A DNA stretch of 64,000 nucleotides, from contig CAWDZK010000001.1 of assembly GCA_963807005.1 (NCBI GenBank), forward strand, positions 1,054,001 to 1,118,000, in the 5' to 3' direction. Under the pieces are notes generated by a model. The model made no database searches and was not told the DNA's origin. It worked only from the letters and a program-made list of their open reading frames with translations. Both the position numbers and the translations under genes were made by a program. The stretch's first letter is position 1; every line of letters starts with the position of its first letter. Positions 45,401 through 53,731 of this stretch are shown in pieces. Source of the stretch: CAWDZK01 sp963807005. Its GTDB lineage: Bacteria > Actinomycetota > Actinomycetes > JACCUZ01.

Positions 45401-47044
45401 CGGGATGGTGCCGCCGCTCGTCACCGCGAGCCGTTGCGCCCCGGGGCGTCCGGTGAGGGTCCCACCGACCCGGTCCCAGACCAGGCGCGGCCGCAGCTCG
45501 GCGAACTCGTCGCTGGGGTAGCGCCCGGCGAGCATGTCCAGCACCGACTCGAACGCGCTGCGGGGGAGCGAGGCGTACGGCGCGGCGCGGCGCACCACGT
45601 CGTACATCACCTCGACCTCCCACTCGTCGAGGCTGACCATCGCCACGACCTGCTGGGCGAGCACGTCGAGCGGGTTGCGCGGGTAGCGGAGGGACTCGAT
45701 CTGGCCGGCGCGCATCCGCTCGGCGACGACGGCGGTCTGCACCAGGTCCCCGCGGTACTTCGGGAAGATGACGCCGCGGGACACGGCGCCGACCTGGTGG
45801 CCGGCCCGGCCGACGCGCTGCAGGCCGCTGGCCACCGACGGGGGCGACTCGACCTGGATCACGAGGTCGACCGCGCCCATGTCGATGCCGAGCTCGAGGC
45901 TGGACGTCGCGACCACGGCGGGCAGCCGGCCGGCCTTGAGCGCCTCCTCGATCTGGGCCCGCTGCTCCTTGGAGACCGACCCGTGGTGGGCGCGCGCGAT
46001 CTCGGGCACCGCGGCGTCCGGCCGGGCGACGCTCGCACCGGCCTGCGCCATCACCTGCGCCGGCTGCTGGCTGCCTGGCTCGGGCAGCGGCTCGCCGGTC
46101 GCCCGCTCGTAGGCGATCTCGTTGAGGCGGGCGCACAGCCGCTCGGCCAGCCGGCGGGAGTTGGCGAACACGATGGTCGACCGGTGGGCCTGGACGAGGT
46201 CGACGATGCGCTCCTCGACGTGCGGCCAGATCGACGTGCGGCGTTCCTCGCCCGCGGCCGAGCCGCTGACCTCGCCGGTGGTCTGCCCGAGCTCGCCGAG
46301 GTCCTCGACCGGGACGACCACCTCCAGCTCGACGGTCTTGGCCGACGGGGGCTGGACGACCTCGACGTCGTGCGGGCCGCCGAGGAAGCGGGCGACCTCC
46401 TCCACCGGCCGGACCGTCGCGGACAGGCCGATCCGCTGGGCCGGCCGGTCGAGAAGATGGTCGAGGCGCTCCAGCGACAGTGCGAGGTGGGCGCCGCGCT
46501 TGGTCCCGGAGACGGCGTGCACCTCGTCGACGATCACGGTCTCGATGCCGCGCAGCGACTCCCGTGCCTGCGAGGTGAGGATCAGGAAGAGGGACTCGGG
46601 CGTGGTGATCAGGATGTCCGGCGGGGTGCGGCCGAACCTGCGCCGCTCGTCGGCGGGGGTGTCTCCCGATCGGACGCCGACCGTGAGGTCGGGCTCGGGC
46701 AGGCCGAGCCGGGTGGCCGCGTGCCGGATGCCCGCCAGCGGTGCCCGGAGGTTCCGCTCGACGTCGACCGCCAGGGCCTTCATCGGGCTCACGTAGAGCA
46801 CCCGGCAGCGACGCTGCGGCTCGGCCGGCGGCGGCTCCGCGGCCAGCCGGTCGATCGACCAGAGGAACGCGGCGAGGGTCTTGCCGGAGCCGGTGGGGGC
46901 CACCACCAGGGCGTTGCGTCCGGCCGAGACGGCGTCCCAGGCGCCCTGCTGGGCAGCGGTCGGGGCGGCGAAGGACGCGTCGAACCACGCCTGGGTGGCC
47001 GTCGAGAACCGCGTCTCCCGGCCGGCCTGCCCGTCCTCGCTCAC
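42431..47044 (-). CDS. lhr: Lhr-family ATP-dependent DNA helicase
   Basis: The 1,537-residue protein is a full-length Lhr (large helicase-related). The motor has motif I APTGSGKT (49-56), TPESLFLILTS, DEVH box VIVDEVHAVSGTKRGAHLALSLERL, and helicase motifs V-VI SSLELGIDMGAVDLVIQVESPPSVASGLQRVGRAGHQVG. A winged-helix/beta-barrel region and the long Lhr C-terminal domain follow, ending FHATPRGLRLRS. In mycobacteria Lhr is a DNA-damage-inducible 3'-5' helicase. GTG 47044 is chosen because GAGGAT ends 6 bases before it; GTG 47062 is possible. Confidence 0.94.
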   Translation of the reverse strand: MSEDGQAGRETRFSTATQAWFDASFAAPTAAQQGAWDAVSAGRNALVVAPTGSGKTLAAFLWSIDRLAAEPPPAEPQRRCRVLYVSPMKALAVDVERNLRAPLAGIRHAATRLGLPEPDLTVGVRSGDTPADERRRFGRTPPDILITTPESLFLILTSQARESLRGIETVIVDEVHAVSGTKRGAHLALSLERLDHLLDRPAQRIGLSATVRPVEEVARFLGGPHDVEVVQPPSAKTVELEVVVPVEDLGELGQTTGEVSGSAAGEERRTSIWPHVEERIVDLVQAHRSTIVFANSRRLAERLCARLNEIAYERATGEPLPEPGSQQPAQVMAQAGASVARPDAAVPEIARAHHGSVSKEQRAQIEEALKAGRLPAVVATSSLELGIDMGAVDLVIQVESPPSVASGLQRVGRAGHQVGAVSRGVIFPKYRGDLVQTAVVAERMRAGQIESLRYPRNPLDVLAQQVVAMVSLDEWEVEVMYDVVRRAAPYASLPRSAFESVLDMLAGRYPSDEFAELRPRLVWDRVGGTLTGRPGAQRLAVTSGGTIPDRGLFGVFLVGEKKSRVGELDEEMVYESRVGDVFTLGSTSWRIEDITHDQVLVTPAPGQPGRLPFWKGDTLGRPVELGRALGAFTREVSALSPAKARDRVLASGLDEWAADNLLRYLDEQRAATGHLPDDRTIVVERFRDELGDWRVAIHSPFGSPVHAPWALVVSARLRERYGVDVQAMHSDDGIVLRLPDIELDEDDASRTGTEMAVVEPDEVEPLVTAEVGGSALFASRFRECAARALLLPRRNPGRRSPLWQQRQRSAQLLSVASDYGSFPVILETMRECLQDVFDVPGLVGLMREVQERTVRFVEVETAQPSPFARSLLFGYVAQFLYEGDSPLAERRATALSLDQTLLAELLGQQGYGGLRELLDPTAIASLAADLQRVSEDRRARDVEGVADLLRVLGPLSTAEAVTRGAQPAWLADLEEARRAVRLRVAGEERWVAVEDAGRLRDALGTPMPVGIPQAFLEPLRDPIGDLVGRYARTHVPFTTADVADRFGLGVAVVEQTLHRLATSGRVLSGEFLPGGSGAEWCDAEVLRTLRRRSLAVLRQEVEPVPVEALASFLPAWQQVGSRLRGAEGVLRVVEQLQGAQVPASALESLVLPARVQGYSPALLDELCAAGEVLWRGHGPLPGSDGWVSLHLADAAHLTLTEPDAAAVATPLHEAVLAALTGGGAFFFRRLSDVVESTDDEALVAALWDLVWSGHLSNDTLAPLRTMVAGRGAHRPRRATPRGRYGRAPRPGRAPVPSRTGPPTAAGRWSLLPDVETDPTRRAATLAEILLDRHGVVVRGATQAERAPGGFAAVYRVLATFEESGRCRRGYFVEGLGAAQFALPGAVDRLRAISSALERAGEEPVARAASVEIPRALVLAATDPANPFGAAVPWPKRESGGEDAGHRPGRKSGALVVLVDGRLVLYVERGGRTLLTWVDDPALLQPAVDALSLAVREGLLGRLTVERADGAGVLDSPLGRALEEAGFHATPRGLRLRS

Positions 47045-47088
47045 CGGGTCATCCTCGCCCACCGCACCGACATCCGCCGCCCCGACCG

Positions 47089-47147
47089 TTGAGTGGCGCG
47101 TACTGGCTGCGGTGGGGCCGCTGGAGCAGCCACTACCCGCCACTCGA
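47089..47147. repeat. Dispersed palindrome family A, copy 3
   Basis: Arms 47091-47110 and 47126-47145 match at 18 of 20 bases (GAGTGGCG(C/G)GTA(C/G)TGGCTGC), with a 15-base spacer. It lies between the divergent lhr and ABC exporter genes, so it is not in a terminator position. The arm is clearly related to the copies at 24131 and 25270. Confidence 0.85.
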
Positions 47148-47194
47148 CGACCTGGCGGGGGACAAATCGGTCGTCGGTTGTCCGAGGTCTGGCC

Positions 47195-47200
47195 TACCCT
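47195..47200 (+). promoter_or_regulatory. -10 box TACCCT of the second, leaderless ABC exporter operon
   Basis: TACCCT ends 6 bases before GTG 47207, the same arrangement as for ribF and thyA. Confidence 0.6.
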
Positions 47201-47206
47201 CGGCGC

Positions 47207-48184
47207 GTGCCCGACAGGAATCCAGCGACCACGCCGATGATCGAGGCCGCCGGGCTGGTGAAGCGGTTCGGCGACTTCACGGCGGTCGACGGCATCGACG
47301 TGCTGGTCGAGCGCGGGGAGGCCTTCGGCTTCCTCGGCCCGAACGGCGCCGGGAAGTCCTCCACCATGCGCATGATCGGCTGCGTCTCACCGGTGACCGA
47401 CGGCACGTTGCGGGTGCTCGGCCACGACCCCGCAGTCGACGGCGCCCGCATCCGGGCCCGGCTCGGCGTCGTACCGCAGGAGGACACCCTCGACCTCGAG
47501 CTGTCGGTGATGGAGAACCTCGTCGTCTACGGCCGGTACTTCGGGATGTCGCACAAGCAGGCCGCCCAGCGCGGCCGCGAGCTGCTGGAGTTCGTCCAGC
47601 TCGAGGAGCGGGCGAACAGCCAGGTCGAGTCGATGTCCGGCGGGATGAAGCGCCGGCTCACGATCGCCCGGTCCCTCATCAACGACCCCGACCTCCTGCT
47701 GCTCGACGAGCCGACCACCGGCCTGGACCCGCAGGCGCGGCACGTGGTCTGGGACCGGCTGTTCCGGCTCAAGCAGCGCGGCGTGACGCTCGTGCTGACG
47801 ACGCACTACATGGACGAGGCCGAGCAGCTGTGCGACCGCCTCGTCGTCATGGACCGCGGGCGGATCGCGGCCGAGGGGTCGCCGATCGCCCTGATCCGCG
47901 AGTGGTCCACCCGCGAGGTCGTCGAGCTGCGGTTCACGGCCGGTGACAACGAGTCGCACGGCGAGAAGGTCGAGGAGCTGGTCGCCCAGGCCGGGCGGCC
48001 GCTGCAGAAGCTCGTGAGCCGGGTCGAGGTGCTGCCGGACCGGGTGCTGCTCTACAGCGACGACGGCGACGCGACGGTCGGTGAGCTGCACGGCGCCGGG
48101 GTGTCGCCCGACTCGGTGCTGGTGCGGCGCAGCAGCCTCGAGGACGTGTTCCTCCGGCTCACCGGACGGAGCCTGGTGGAGTGA
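47207..48184 (+). CDS. ABC-2 exporter ATP-binding protein (second operon)
   Basis: The 325-residue ATPase has Walker A GPNGAGKS (44-51), the signature SMSGGMKRRLTIARSLI, Walker B LLLLDEPTTGLDPQARHVVW and TTHYMDEAEQLCDRLVVM. The C-terminal region (about 235-325) includes the DrrA-type tail with a final SLEDVFLRLTGRSL. It is the first gene of a three-gene export operon and overlaps the first permease gene. The NodI/DrrA type of tail suggests a lipid-like or drug-like substrate. Confidence 0.93.
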   Translation: MPDRNPATTPMIEAAGLVKRFGDFTAVDGIDVLVERGEAFGFLGPNGAGKSSTMRMIGCVSPVTDGTLRVLGHDPAVDGARIRARLGVVPQEDTLDLELSVMENLVVYGRYFGMSHKQAAQRGRELLEFVQLEERANSQVESMSGGMKRRLTIARSLINDPDLLLLDEPTTGLDPQARHVVWDRLFRLKQRGVTLVLTTHYMDEAEQLCDRLVVMDRGRIAAEGSPIALIREWSTREVVELRFTAGDNESHGEKVEELVAQAGRPLQKLVSRVEVLPDRVLLYSDDGDATVGELHGAGVSPDSVLVRRSSLEDVFLRLTGRSLVE

Positions 48185-49014
48185 CCACGACACTCTCCAC
48201 CGCCGCCACCGCACCGGCGCTGCCGCCGGCACCGTCGACGGCGCGCCTCGTCGGGCGGGCGCTGGACTTCTGGCGGATGCAGTTCCGCCGCACCTGGCGG
48301 GGCACGTGGGCCAGCACCGTGCTCACACCGCTCGGCTTCCTCGCGGCCATGGGCCTCGGCCTCGGCTCGATCGTCGACAACGGCTCCGGTGCTGCGAACC
48401 TGGGCGGGGTCAGCTACCTCGACTTCATCGCGCCGGGCCTGCTCGCCGCCTCGATCATGCAGCAGGCGAGCTTCGAGTCGAGCTATCCCGTGCTCGGTGC
48501 GATCAAGTGGGCCAAGCAGTACCACGCACAGCTCGCGACGCCGCTGCGCGTGCGCGACGCCCTGACCGGCCACCTGCTCTGGGTGGCGGTCCGGCTCGGC
48601 ATCAGCGCGCTGGTCTTCCTCGTCGTGATGGCACTGTTCACGACGTTCCACTCCTGGTGGGCGGTGCTCTGCCTGCCGGCGGCGGTGCTGACAGGGATGG
48701 CGTTCGTCCCGGGGATCTTCGCCTACGCCGCGACGCTCGAGACCGACAGCGGCTTCGCGCTGATGTTCCGGTTCGCCATCATGCCGATGTTCCTGTTCTC
48801 CGGGACGTTCTTCCCGGTGTCCCAGCTGCCCGACTGGCTGGAGCCGGTGGCCTACGCGGTGCCGCTATGGCACGGCGTCGACCTGTGCCGCGACCTCGCT
48901 CTCGGCACGGCGTCACTGCTCCCGTCGCTCGGGCACGTGGCGTACCTGCTGCTCTGGGTGGCGGGTGGCTACGCCCTCGCGCTGCGGACGTTCTCGAAGC
49001 GGCTGGTCACGTGA
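48181..49014 (+). CDS. ABC-2 exporter permease A (second operon)
   Basis: The 277-residue permease has six membrane segments and the pattern GVSYLDFIAPGLLAASIMQQASFESSYPVLGAIKWAKQYHAQLATPLRVRD followed by FMFRFAIMPMFLFSGTFFPVSQLPDWLEPVAYAVPLWHGVDLCRDLALG-like sequence. This is the NodJ/ABC-2 layout. The GTG overlaps the ATPase stop and its TGA overlaps the GTG of permease B. Confidence 0.9.
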   Translation: MTTTLSTAATAPALPPAPSTARLVGRALDFWRMQFRRTWRGTWASTVLTPLGFLAAMGLGLGSIVDNGSGAANLGGVSYLDFIAPGLLAASIMQQASFESSYPVLGAIKWAKQYHAQLATPLRVRDALTGHLLWVAVRLGISALVFLVVMALFTTFHSWWAVLCLPAAVLTGMAFVPGIFAYAATLETDSGFALMFRFAIMPMFLFSGTFFPVSQLPDWLEPVAYAVPLWHGVDLCRDLALGTASLLPSLGHVAYLLLWVAGGYALALRTFSKRLVT

Positions 49015-49841
49015 GCGCGCCCGCCGTGCAGCCGTCCTCCATGCGGCTCACGCCGCCGCTGCTGCAGCGCTTCGTCGGAACGGGCGGCGCGCGACACCTC
49101 GTGGAGCGCAACGCGCGCGTCTACCGGCGCGAGTGGCTGGTGCTGGTCTCCGGGTTCCTCGAGCCGATCTTCTACCTGTTCTCGCTCGGCATCGGCGTCG
49201 CGAAGCTGGTGGGCGACGTGGCGCTGCCGGGCGGCGAGGTGGTCACCTACACCGCGTTCGTCGCGCCGGCGATGCTCGCAGCCAGCGCCATGAACGGCGC
49301 CATCATCGACGCGACGTTCAGCCTGTTCTTCAAGCTGAAGTACAACAAGCTCTACGACGCCGTGCTCGCCACGCCGGTGACTCCCGTCGACGTCGCGATC
49401 GGTGAGATCACCTGGGCGCTGATGCGCGGGTCGCTCTACTCGATCTCGTTCGTCGTGGTCATGCTGCTGATGGGGCTGATCTCGTCCTGGTGGGCGGTGC
49501 TCGCGATCCCCGTGGTCGTCCTCACCGGGTTCGCGTTCGCCGCGATCGGCACCGCCTGCACGACGTACATGCGGTCATGGCAGGACTTCAGCTACATCAC
49601 CCTCGTGCAGCTGCCGATCTTCCTGTTCTCCGCTACGTTCTACCCGCTGTCGGTCTACCCCGAGTCGTTGCAGTGGGTCGTCCGGAGCTCGCCGCTGTAC
49701 CACTCGGCGACGCTGCTCCGCGAGCTCACCACCGGCACCGTCGGGCTGGACTCGTTCGCGCACGTCGCCGTGCTGGTGGCCCTCGGCCTCGTCGGCATGG
49801 TCGTCACCGGCCGCCGCCTGGAGAAGCTGCTGCTCACCTAG
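49011..49841 (+). CDS. ABC-2 exporter permease B (second operon)
   Basis: The 276-residue permease resembles permease A and NodJ-type proteins: EPIFYLFSLGIGVAKLVGDV, YTAFVAPAMLAASAMNGAIIDATFSLFFKLKYNKLYDAVLATPVTPVDVAIGEITWALMRG, LPIFLFSATFYPLSVYPESLQWVVRSSPLYHSATLLRELTTG. Two similar permeases plus one ATPase imply a heterodimeric channel. Its stop codon (TAG 49839-49841) overlaps by three bases the stop of the converging propeller gene, so no terminator separates the two transcripts. Confidence 0.9.
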   Translation: MSAPAVQPSSMRLTPPLLQRFVGTGGARHLVERNARVYRREWLVLVSGFLEPIFYLFSLGIGVAKLVGDVALPGGEVVTYTAFVAPAMLAASAMNGAIIDATFSLFFKLKYNKLYDAVLATPVTPVDVAIGEITWALMRGSLYSISFVVVMLLMGLISSWWAVLAIPVVVLTGFAFAAIGTACTTYMRSWQDFSYITLVQLPIFLFSATFYPLSVYPESLQWVVRSSPLYHSATLLRELTTGTVGLDSFAHVAVLVALGLVGMVVTGRRLEKLLLT

Positions 49842-51097
49842 GACGTCGTGATCTCCAGCCGGTGCCAGGTCTCGGCCCCGTCGTCGGTGCGCCAGAGCGC
49901 GCTGCCGACGACGGCGTACCCGACGTCCCCGCTGGTGAACCCCAGGTAGCCCACGTCGCCGCCGCCGGTCGGCGGGTCGGACACGGCGGCCAGCCGACCG
50001 TCGGCCGAGAGCCGTGACAGCGGTTGCTGGGGGATCGCGACGACCGCCTCGTCGGGCATGCGCGCCCCGACGCTGACGGAGTTGGGCAGCGCGCCCTGAC
50101 CGGTGTCCACCGGGACGGTGGTCCACGAGCTGCCGTCGTCGCCCGAGGTCGCCAGGAAGGCGGCGGTGCCGGTGACGCAGGTGGCCCACAGGCTGCCCGA
50201 CCCGGACAGGCGGACGTCGACCGCGGAGGCGCACGGGTTCGGCACCCGGGCGAAGTCGCCGGAGGCGTTCGTCCAGGCAGCGTCGCCGGTGCCGAGGACC
50301 ACCACCCGGGTCCCCTGGACGGCGAGGTCGGCCGGTCCGGTCACGTCGATGCCGTCGGCTCGCTGCCAGTCGTCGCTGCCGACAGGAGAGCTCCACAGCT
50401 GCTCGTGCGAGCCGCCGACGTCCACCAGCGCCCAGACCGTGCCGGCCGCGGCCTCGAGCCGGTGCACCTGGCCGGGAAGGGTGACCTCCGACCAGCCCTG
50501 GCCGCCGTCGTGCGTCGACCAGAGACCGCCGCCGAACAGCCACCCGTCGGTGGCGCTGCCGAACCGGACGTACGCCGCGTTCCCGGCCCGGACGCCCTCG
50601 ACGTCGTTGACAGCCGTGGCGTCCGCGGGCACGGGCAGCCCGGACCAGGTGTCCCCGCCGTCCCGTGACTCGGCCAGCCGGAGACAGCTCGGGTCGCAGC
50701 GGCCGGTGGTCCGGCCGAGCGCGACGAGGGTGCGGGTGCTGATCGCCGTCACCGACGTCACGCCCGCGTCGCTCCACGGCTGTGCGAGCCCGACCCCGGC
50801 CGGCGCGGTCGGCGTGGGACTGGCGGTGCTGGTCGGCCGCCCGGAGGTGGGTGATGCCGCACTGTCCACCGGCCCCGACGTCAGCACCTCGGGGTGCGAG
50901 AGCGCGGCGCTCCCGACGACGACGGCGACGACGGCTGTCGCGGCGACGGCGCCGGCGGCGGCCCGACGACGACGGCGCCGCGTCACGCCGGCCCGGATCG
51001 CCGGGATGCCCACCAGGTGCGTCGGCAACGTCAGCCGGTCGTCGGTCAGCAGGTCGCGCAGGTCGCGCTCCAGCGGGTCGCGGTCTAGCGGGTCCAT
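49838..51097 (-). CDS. Membrane-anchored beta-propeller protein, partner of the SigE-family sigma factor
   Basis: The 419-residue product has a short cytoplasmic start of about 40 residues (DPLERDLRDLLTDDRLTLP), an Arg-rich stop, one membrane segment (47-66), a Ser/Thr/Pro linker and an extracytoplasmic domain. That domain has repeated DGGxxW-type blades (SRDGGDTWSGL; THDGGQGWSEVTL; GDDGSSWTTV; TDDGAETWHRLEI), like sialidase/YCF48-type propellers. It overlaps the upstream sigma gene by 13 bases. The layout suggests an anti-sigma or sensor role, which is inference; no zinc anti-sigma motif is seen. Confidence 0.75.
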   Translation of the reverse strand: MDPLDRDPLERDLRDLLTDDRLTLPTHLVGIPAIRAGVTRRRRRRAAAGAVAATAVVAVVVGSAALSHPEVLTSGPVDSAASPTSGRPTSTASPTPTAPAGVGLAQPWSDAGVTSVTAISTRTLVALGRTTGRCDPSCLRLAESRDGGDTWSGLPVPADATAVNDVEGVRAGNAAYVRFGSATDGWLFGGGLWSTHDGGQGWSEVTLPGQVHRLEAAAGTVWALVDVGGSHEQLWSSPVGSDDWQRADGIDVTGPADLAVQGTRVVVLGTGDAAWTNASGDFARVPNPCASAVDVRLSGSGSLWATCVTGTAAFLATSGDDGSSWTTVPVDTGQGALPNSVSVGARMPDEAVVAIPQQPLSRLSADGRLAAVSDPPTGGGDVGYLGFTSGDVGYAVVGSALWRTDDGAETWHRLEITTS

Positions 51098-51594
51098 GTG
51101 CGCACCCCCTCGGAGTCGGTGGTGGCACGCTCGCGCAGCTTCGCGAGCGCCCGGAAGGTCGAGCTCTTCACCGTGCCGACCGAGCAGCCCAGCGTCGCGG
51201 CGGTGTCGGCCTCGGACAGGTCCTCGTAGTAGCGCAGCACCAGGACGGCCCGCTGCCGCGGCGGCAGGGTCGCCAGGGCGGCCCACAGGTCGGCGTCGAA
51301 GGCGCGCTCGGCGACCCGTGGGTCGTACGCCGCGTCCGGGGCGTCCGCGACCAGGCGCTCCCGGCGGTAGCGCCGCCAGACGCTCACGTGCCGGTTCACG
51401 ATCGCGCGCCGGACGTACGCGACCGGGTCGTCCTTGCGCACCACCCGGTCCCAGGACATCAACGTGCGCTCCAGCGCGTCCTGGACCAGGTCCGCGGCAC
51501 GGTGCGGGTCGCCGGTGAGGAGGTGGGCGAACCGCAGCAGCTCGCGCATCCGGCCGCGTGCGAACGCGTCGAACGCGTCCTGCTCGTCAGCCAT
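51085..51594 (-). CDS. SigE-family ECF RNA polymerase sigma factor
   Basis: The 169-residue sigma factor has region 2 (FARGRMRELLRFAHLLTGDPHRAADLVQDALERTLMSWDRV, VAYVRRAIVNRHVSVWRR) and region 4 (ALATLPPRQRAVLVLRYYEDLSEADTAATLGCSVGTVKSSTFRALAKLRE). This is the short SigE family common in actinobacteria. The start is ATG 51594 or GTG 51597. The gene overlaps the membrane propeller gene, its probable regulator. An ECF-like promoter sequence precedes it, suggesting autoregulation. Confidence 0.9.
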   Translation of the reverse strand: MADEQDAFDAFARGRMRELLRFAHLLTGDPHRAADLVQDALERTLMSWDRVVRKDDPVAYVRRAIVNRHVSVWRRYRRERLVADAPDAAYDPRVAERAFDADLWAALATLPPRQRAVLVLRYYEDLSEADTAATLGCSVGTVKSSTFRALAKLRERATTDSEGVRTWTR

Positions 51595-51606
51595 CACGCC
51601 CCTTGC

Positions 51607-51631
51607 GACGTCTCACGGGTGCAAAAGGTTG
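51607..51631 (-). promoter_or_regulatory. Candidate autoregulated ECF promoter (CAACC-N16-CGTC)
   Basis: On the minus strand CAACC (51631-51627) is followed after 16 bases by CGTC (51610-51607), about 10 bases before the sigma gene start. An AAC-containing -35 with a CGTC -10 is a common ECF promoter form. The role is inferred from position and shape. Confidence 0.5.
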
Positions 51632-51657
51632 CCCGTGCAGGTCGTCTCGTCGCCCGG

Positions 51658-52191
51658 TCAGCAGACCCGGTGCACCCGGGCCGTGTCGAGGTCGTAGAGG
51701 AATCCCCCGACCGGCAGGTCCCGCAGGTACGGCCACGACCGGACCCGCTGGGTGTCCTGGCGCAGCGCCTGCTCCTGGTCGTCGGTGGTCAGGAAGGAGA
51801 TGCTGCGGGTGTCCGGGCCGCCGGCGGCCGCCACCGCCGCGTGCACGTCGGACTCGTCGCCGGTGGCCATCCGGCAGCCGGTGTGGGCCACCACCATCAC
51901 CCGGTCGACGCCGAGCAGGTAGCGCGCCAGCACCAGGGTGCGGAGCACGTCGTCGGTGACCCGGGCGCCCGCGTTGCGCAGGATCTTGGCGTCGCCGGGG
52001 ACCAGTCCGAGCATCCGCAGCGGGTCGATCCGGGAGTCCATGCAGGTGAGCACGGCGAGGCCGCGCGCAGCCCGGGCCTCGAGCTTCGAGGGCTGCACGC
52101 TGCCCGCGAAGCTGTCGTTGGCCGCGAGGACGTCGGCGAAGGTCGTGTCGTCTGCGACGGGCTCGTTGCCCGAGGAGTCCATGTCTGGCAC
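51658..52191 (-). CDS. Beta-class carbonic anhydrase
   Basis: This zinc enzyme interconverts CO2 and bicarbonate. The 177-residue protein has the zinc and catalytic motif CMDSR (Cys50, Asp52, Arg54) and the second zinc pair in AHTGC (His103, Cys106), with RNAGARVTDDVLRTLVLARYLLGV between. The sequence matches the short beta-CA branch of actinobacteria. The ATG at 52191 is used; ATG 52182 is also possible. It is divergent from DUF3046 across 63 bases. Confidence 0.92.
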   Translation of the reverse strand: MPDMDSSGNEPVADDTTFADVLAANDSFAGSVQPSKLEARAARGLAVLTCMDSRIDPLRMLGLVPGDAKILRNAGARVTDDVLRTLVLARYLLGVDRVMVVAHTGCRMATGDESDVHAAVAAAGGPDTRSISFLTTDDQEQALRQDTQRVRSWPYLRDLPVGGFLYDLDTARVHRVC

Positions 52192-52242
52192 GCCCGCAGC
52201 CTAGGACCCCCGGTCGCGGTGCCCTCCGGTACCTCGGGCAGG

Positions 52243-52248
52243 GATACT
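52243..52248 (+). promoter_or_regulatory. -10 box GATACT of the leaderless DUF3046 gene
   Basis: GATACT ends 6 bases before the GTG at 52255. Confidence 0.5.
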
Positions 52249-52254
52249 GGACCG

Positions 52255-52446
52255 GTGCGTCGGACCGACTTCTGGGAGCGGATGCGGGCGGTCTTCGGGC
52301 CGCACGCCGAGTCCGTCGTCGAGCTGCACGTCCTGCGTGAGCTGGACGGCCGGACGCCTGCGGAGGCGCTGGCCGCGGGGGAGTCGACCCAGGTGGTCTG
52401 GCGCGCGGTCTGCGAGGGTCACGACGTGCCCGCCGCGCACCGCTGA
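52255..52446 (+). CDS. DUF3046 protein upstream of recA
   Basis: The 63-residue protein (RTDFWERMRAVFGPHAESVVELHVLRELDGRTPAEALAAGESTQVVWRAVCEGHDVPAAHR) matches DUF3046, a small actinobacterial family almost always encoded just before recA. No function is established. The start is GTG 52255, predicted leaderless. It is separated from recA by 171 bases that contain the SOS control region. Confidence 0.88.
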   Translation: MRRTDFWERMRAVFGPHAESVVELHVLRELDGRTPAEALAAGESTQVVWRAVCEGHDVPAAHR

Positions 52447-52508
52447 TCCCGGGGGCACTGCTCGGGCGGAGTTCGGCACCGGCGTGTCGCGGGTGTCCTG
52501 GCCCGTGA

Positions 52509-52531
52509 TCGAACACCTGTTCGGGTAATCT
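52509..52531 (+). promoter_or_regulatory. LexA (SOS) box and adjoining -10 of recA
   Basis: TCGAACACCTGTTCGG at 52509-52524 matches the actinobacterial LexA box (TCGAAC-N4-GTTCGA) in all but the last base. TAATCT at 52526-52531 directly after it is a good -10 box, so LexA bound here would block this promoter. The transcript would start near 52538, about 80 bases before recA. Confidence 0.85.
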
Positions 52532-52561
52532 CCACAGGTGTCGGACCTGGTGCTCCCGGTC

Positions 52562-52590
52562 CACAACTCGGTCGCGAGACCGGTGTTGTG
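52562..52590 (+). other. Stem-loop in the recA SOS-transcript leader
   Basis: CACAAC (52562-52567) pairs with GTTGTG (52585-52590), and CGGTC (52569-52573) with GACCG (52578-52582), around a GCGA loop, with a small bulge. It lies only in the transcript from the SOS promoter, not in that from the downstream TAGGTT promoter. No function is assigned. Confidence 0.5.
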
Positions 52591-52604
52591 TCCGGGGCCG
52601 GTTC

Positions 52605-52610
52605 TAGGTT
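52605..52610 (+). promoter_or_regulatory. Second recA promoter, -10 box TAGGTT (LexA-independent, leaderless)
   Basis: TAGGTT ends 7 bases before GTG 52618. It does not overlap the LexA box. Two promoters, one SOS-controlled and one not, are known for mycobacterial recA, and the same arrangement is suggested here. Confidence 0.55.
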
Positions 52611-52617
52611 CGGGCAC

Positions 52618-53721
<1,104 letters not shown>

Positions 53722-53731
53722 GCGTCCCGGC

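Noticed and set aside
43871..47092. A 1,073-codon open frame opposite lhr
   Set aside because: It is rich in Arg, Gly, Gln and His without domain motifs and overlaps a clear helicase gene along its full length.
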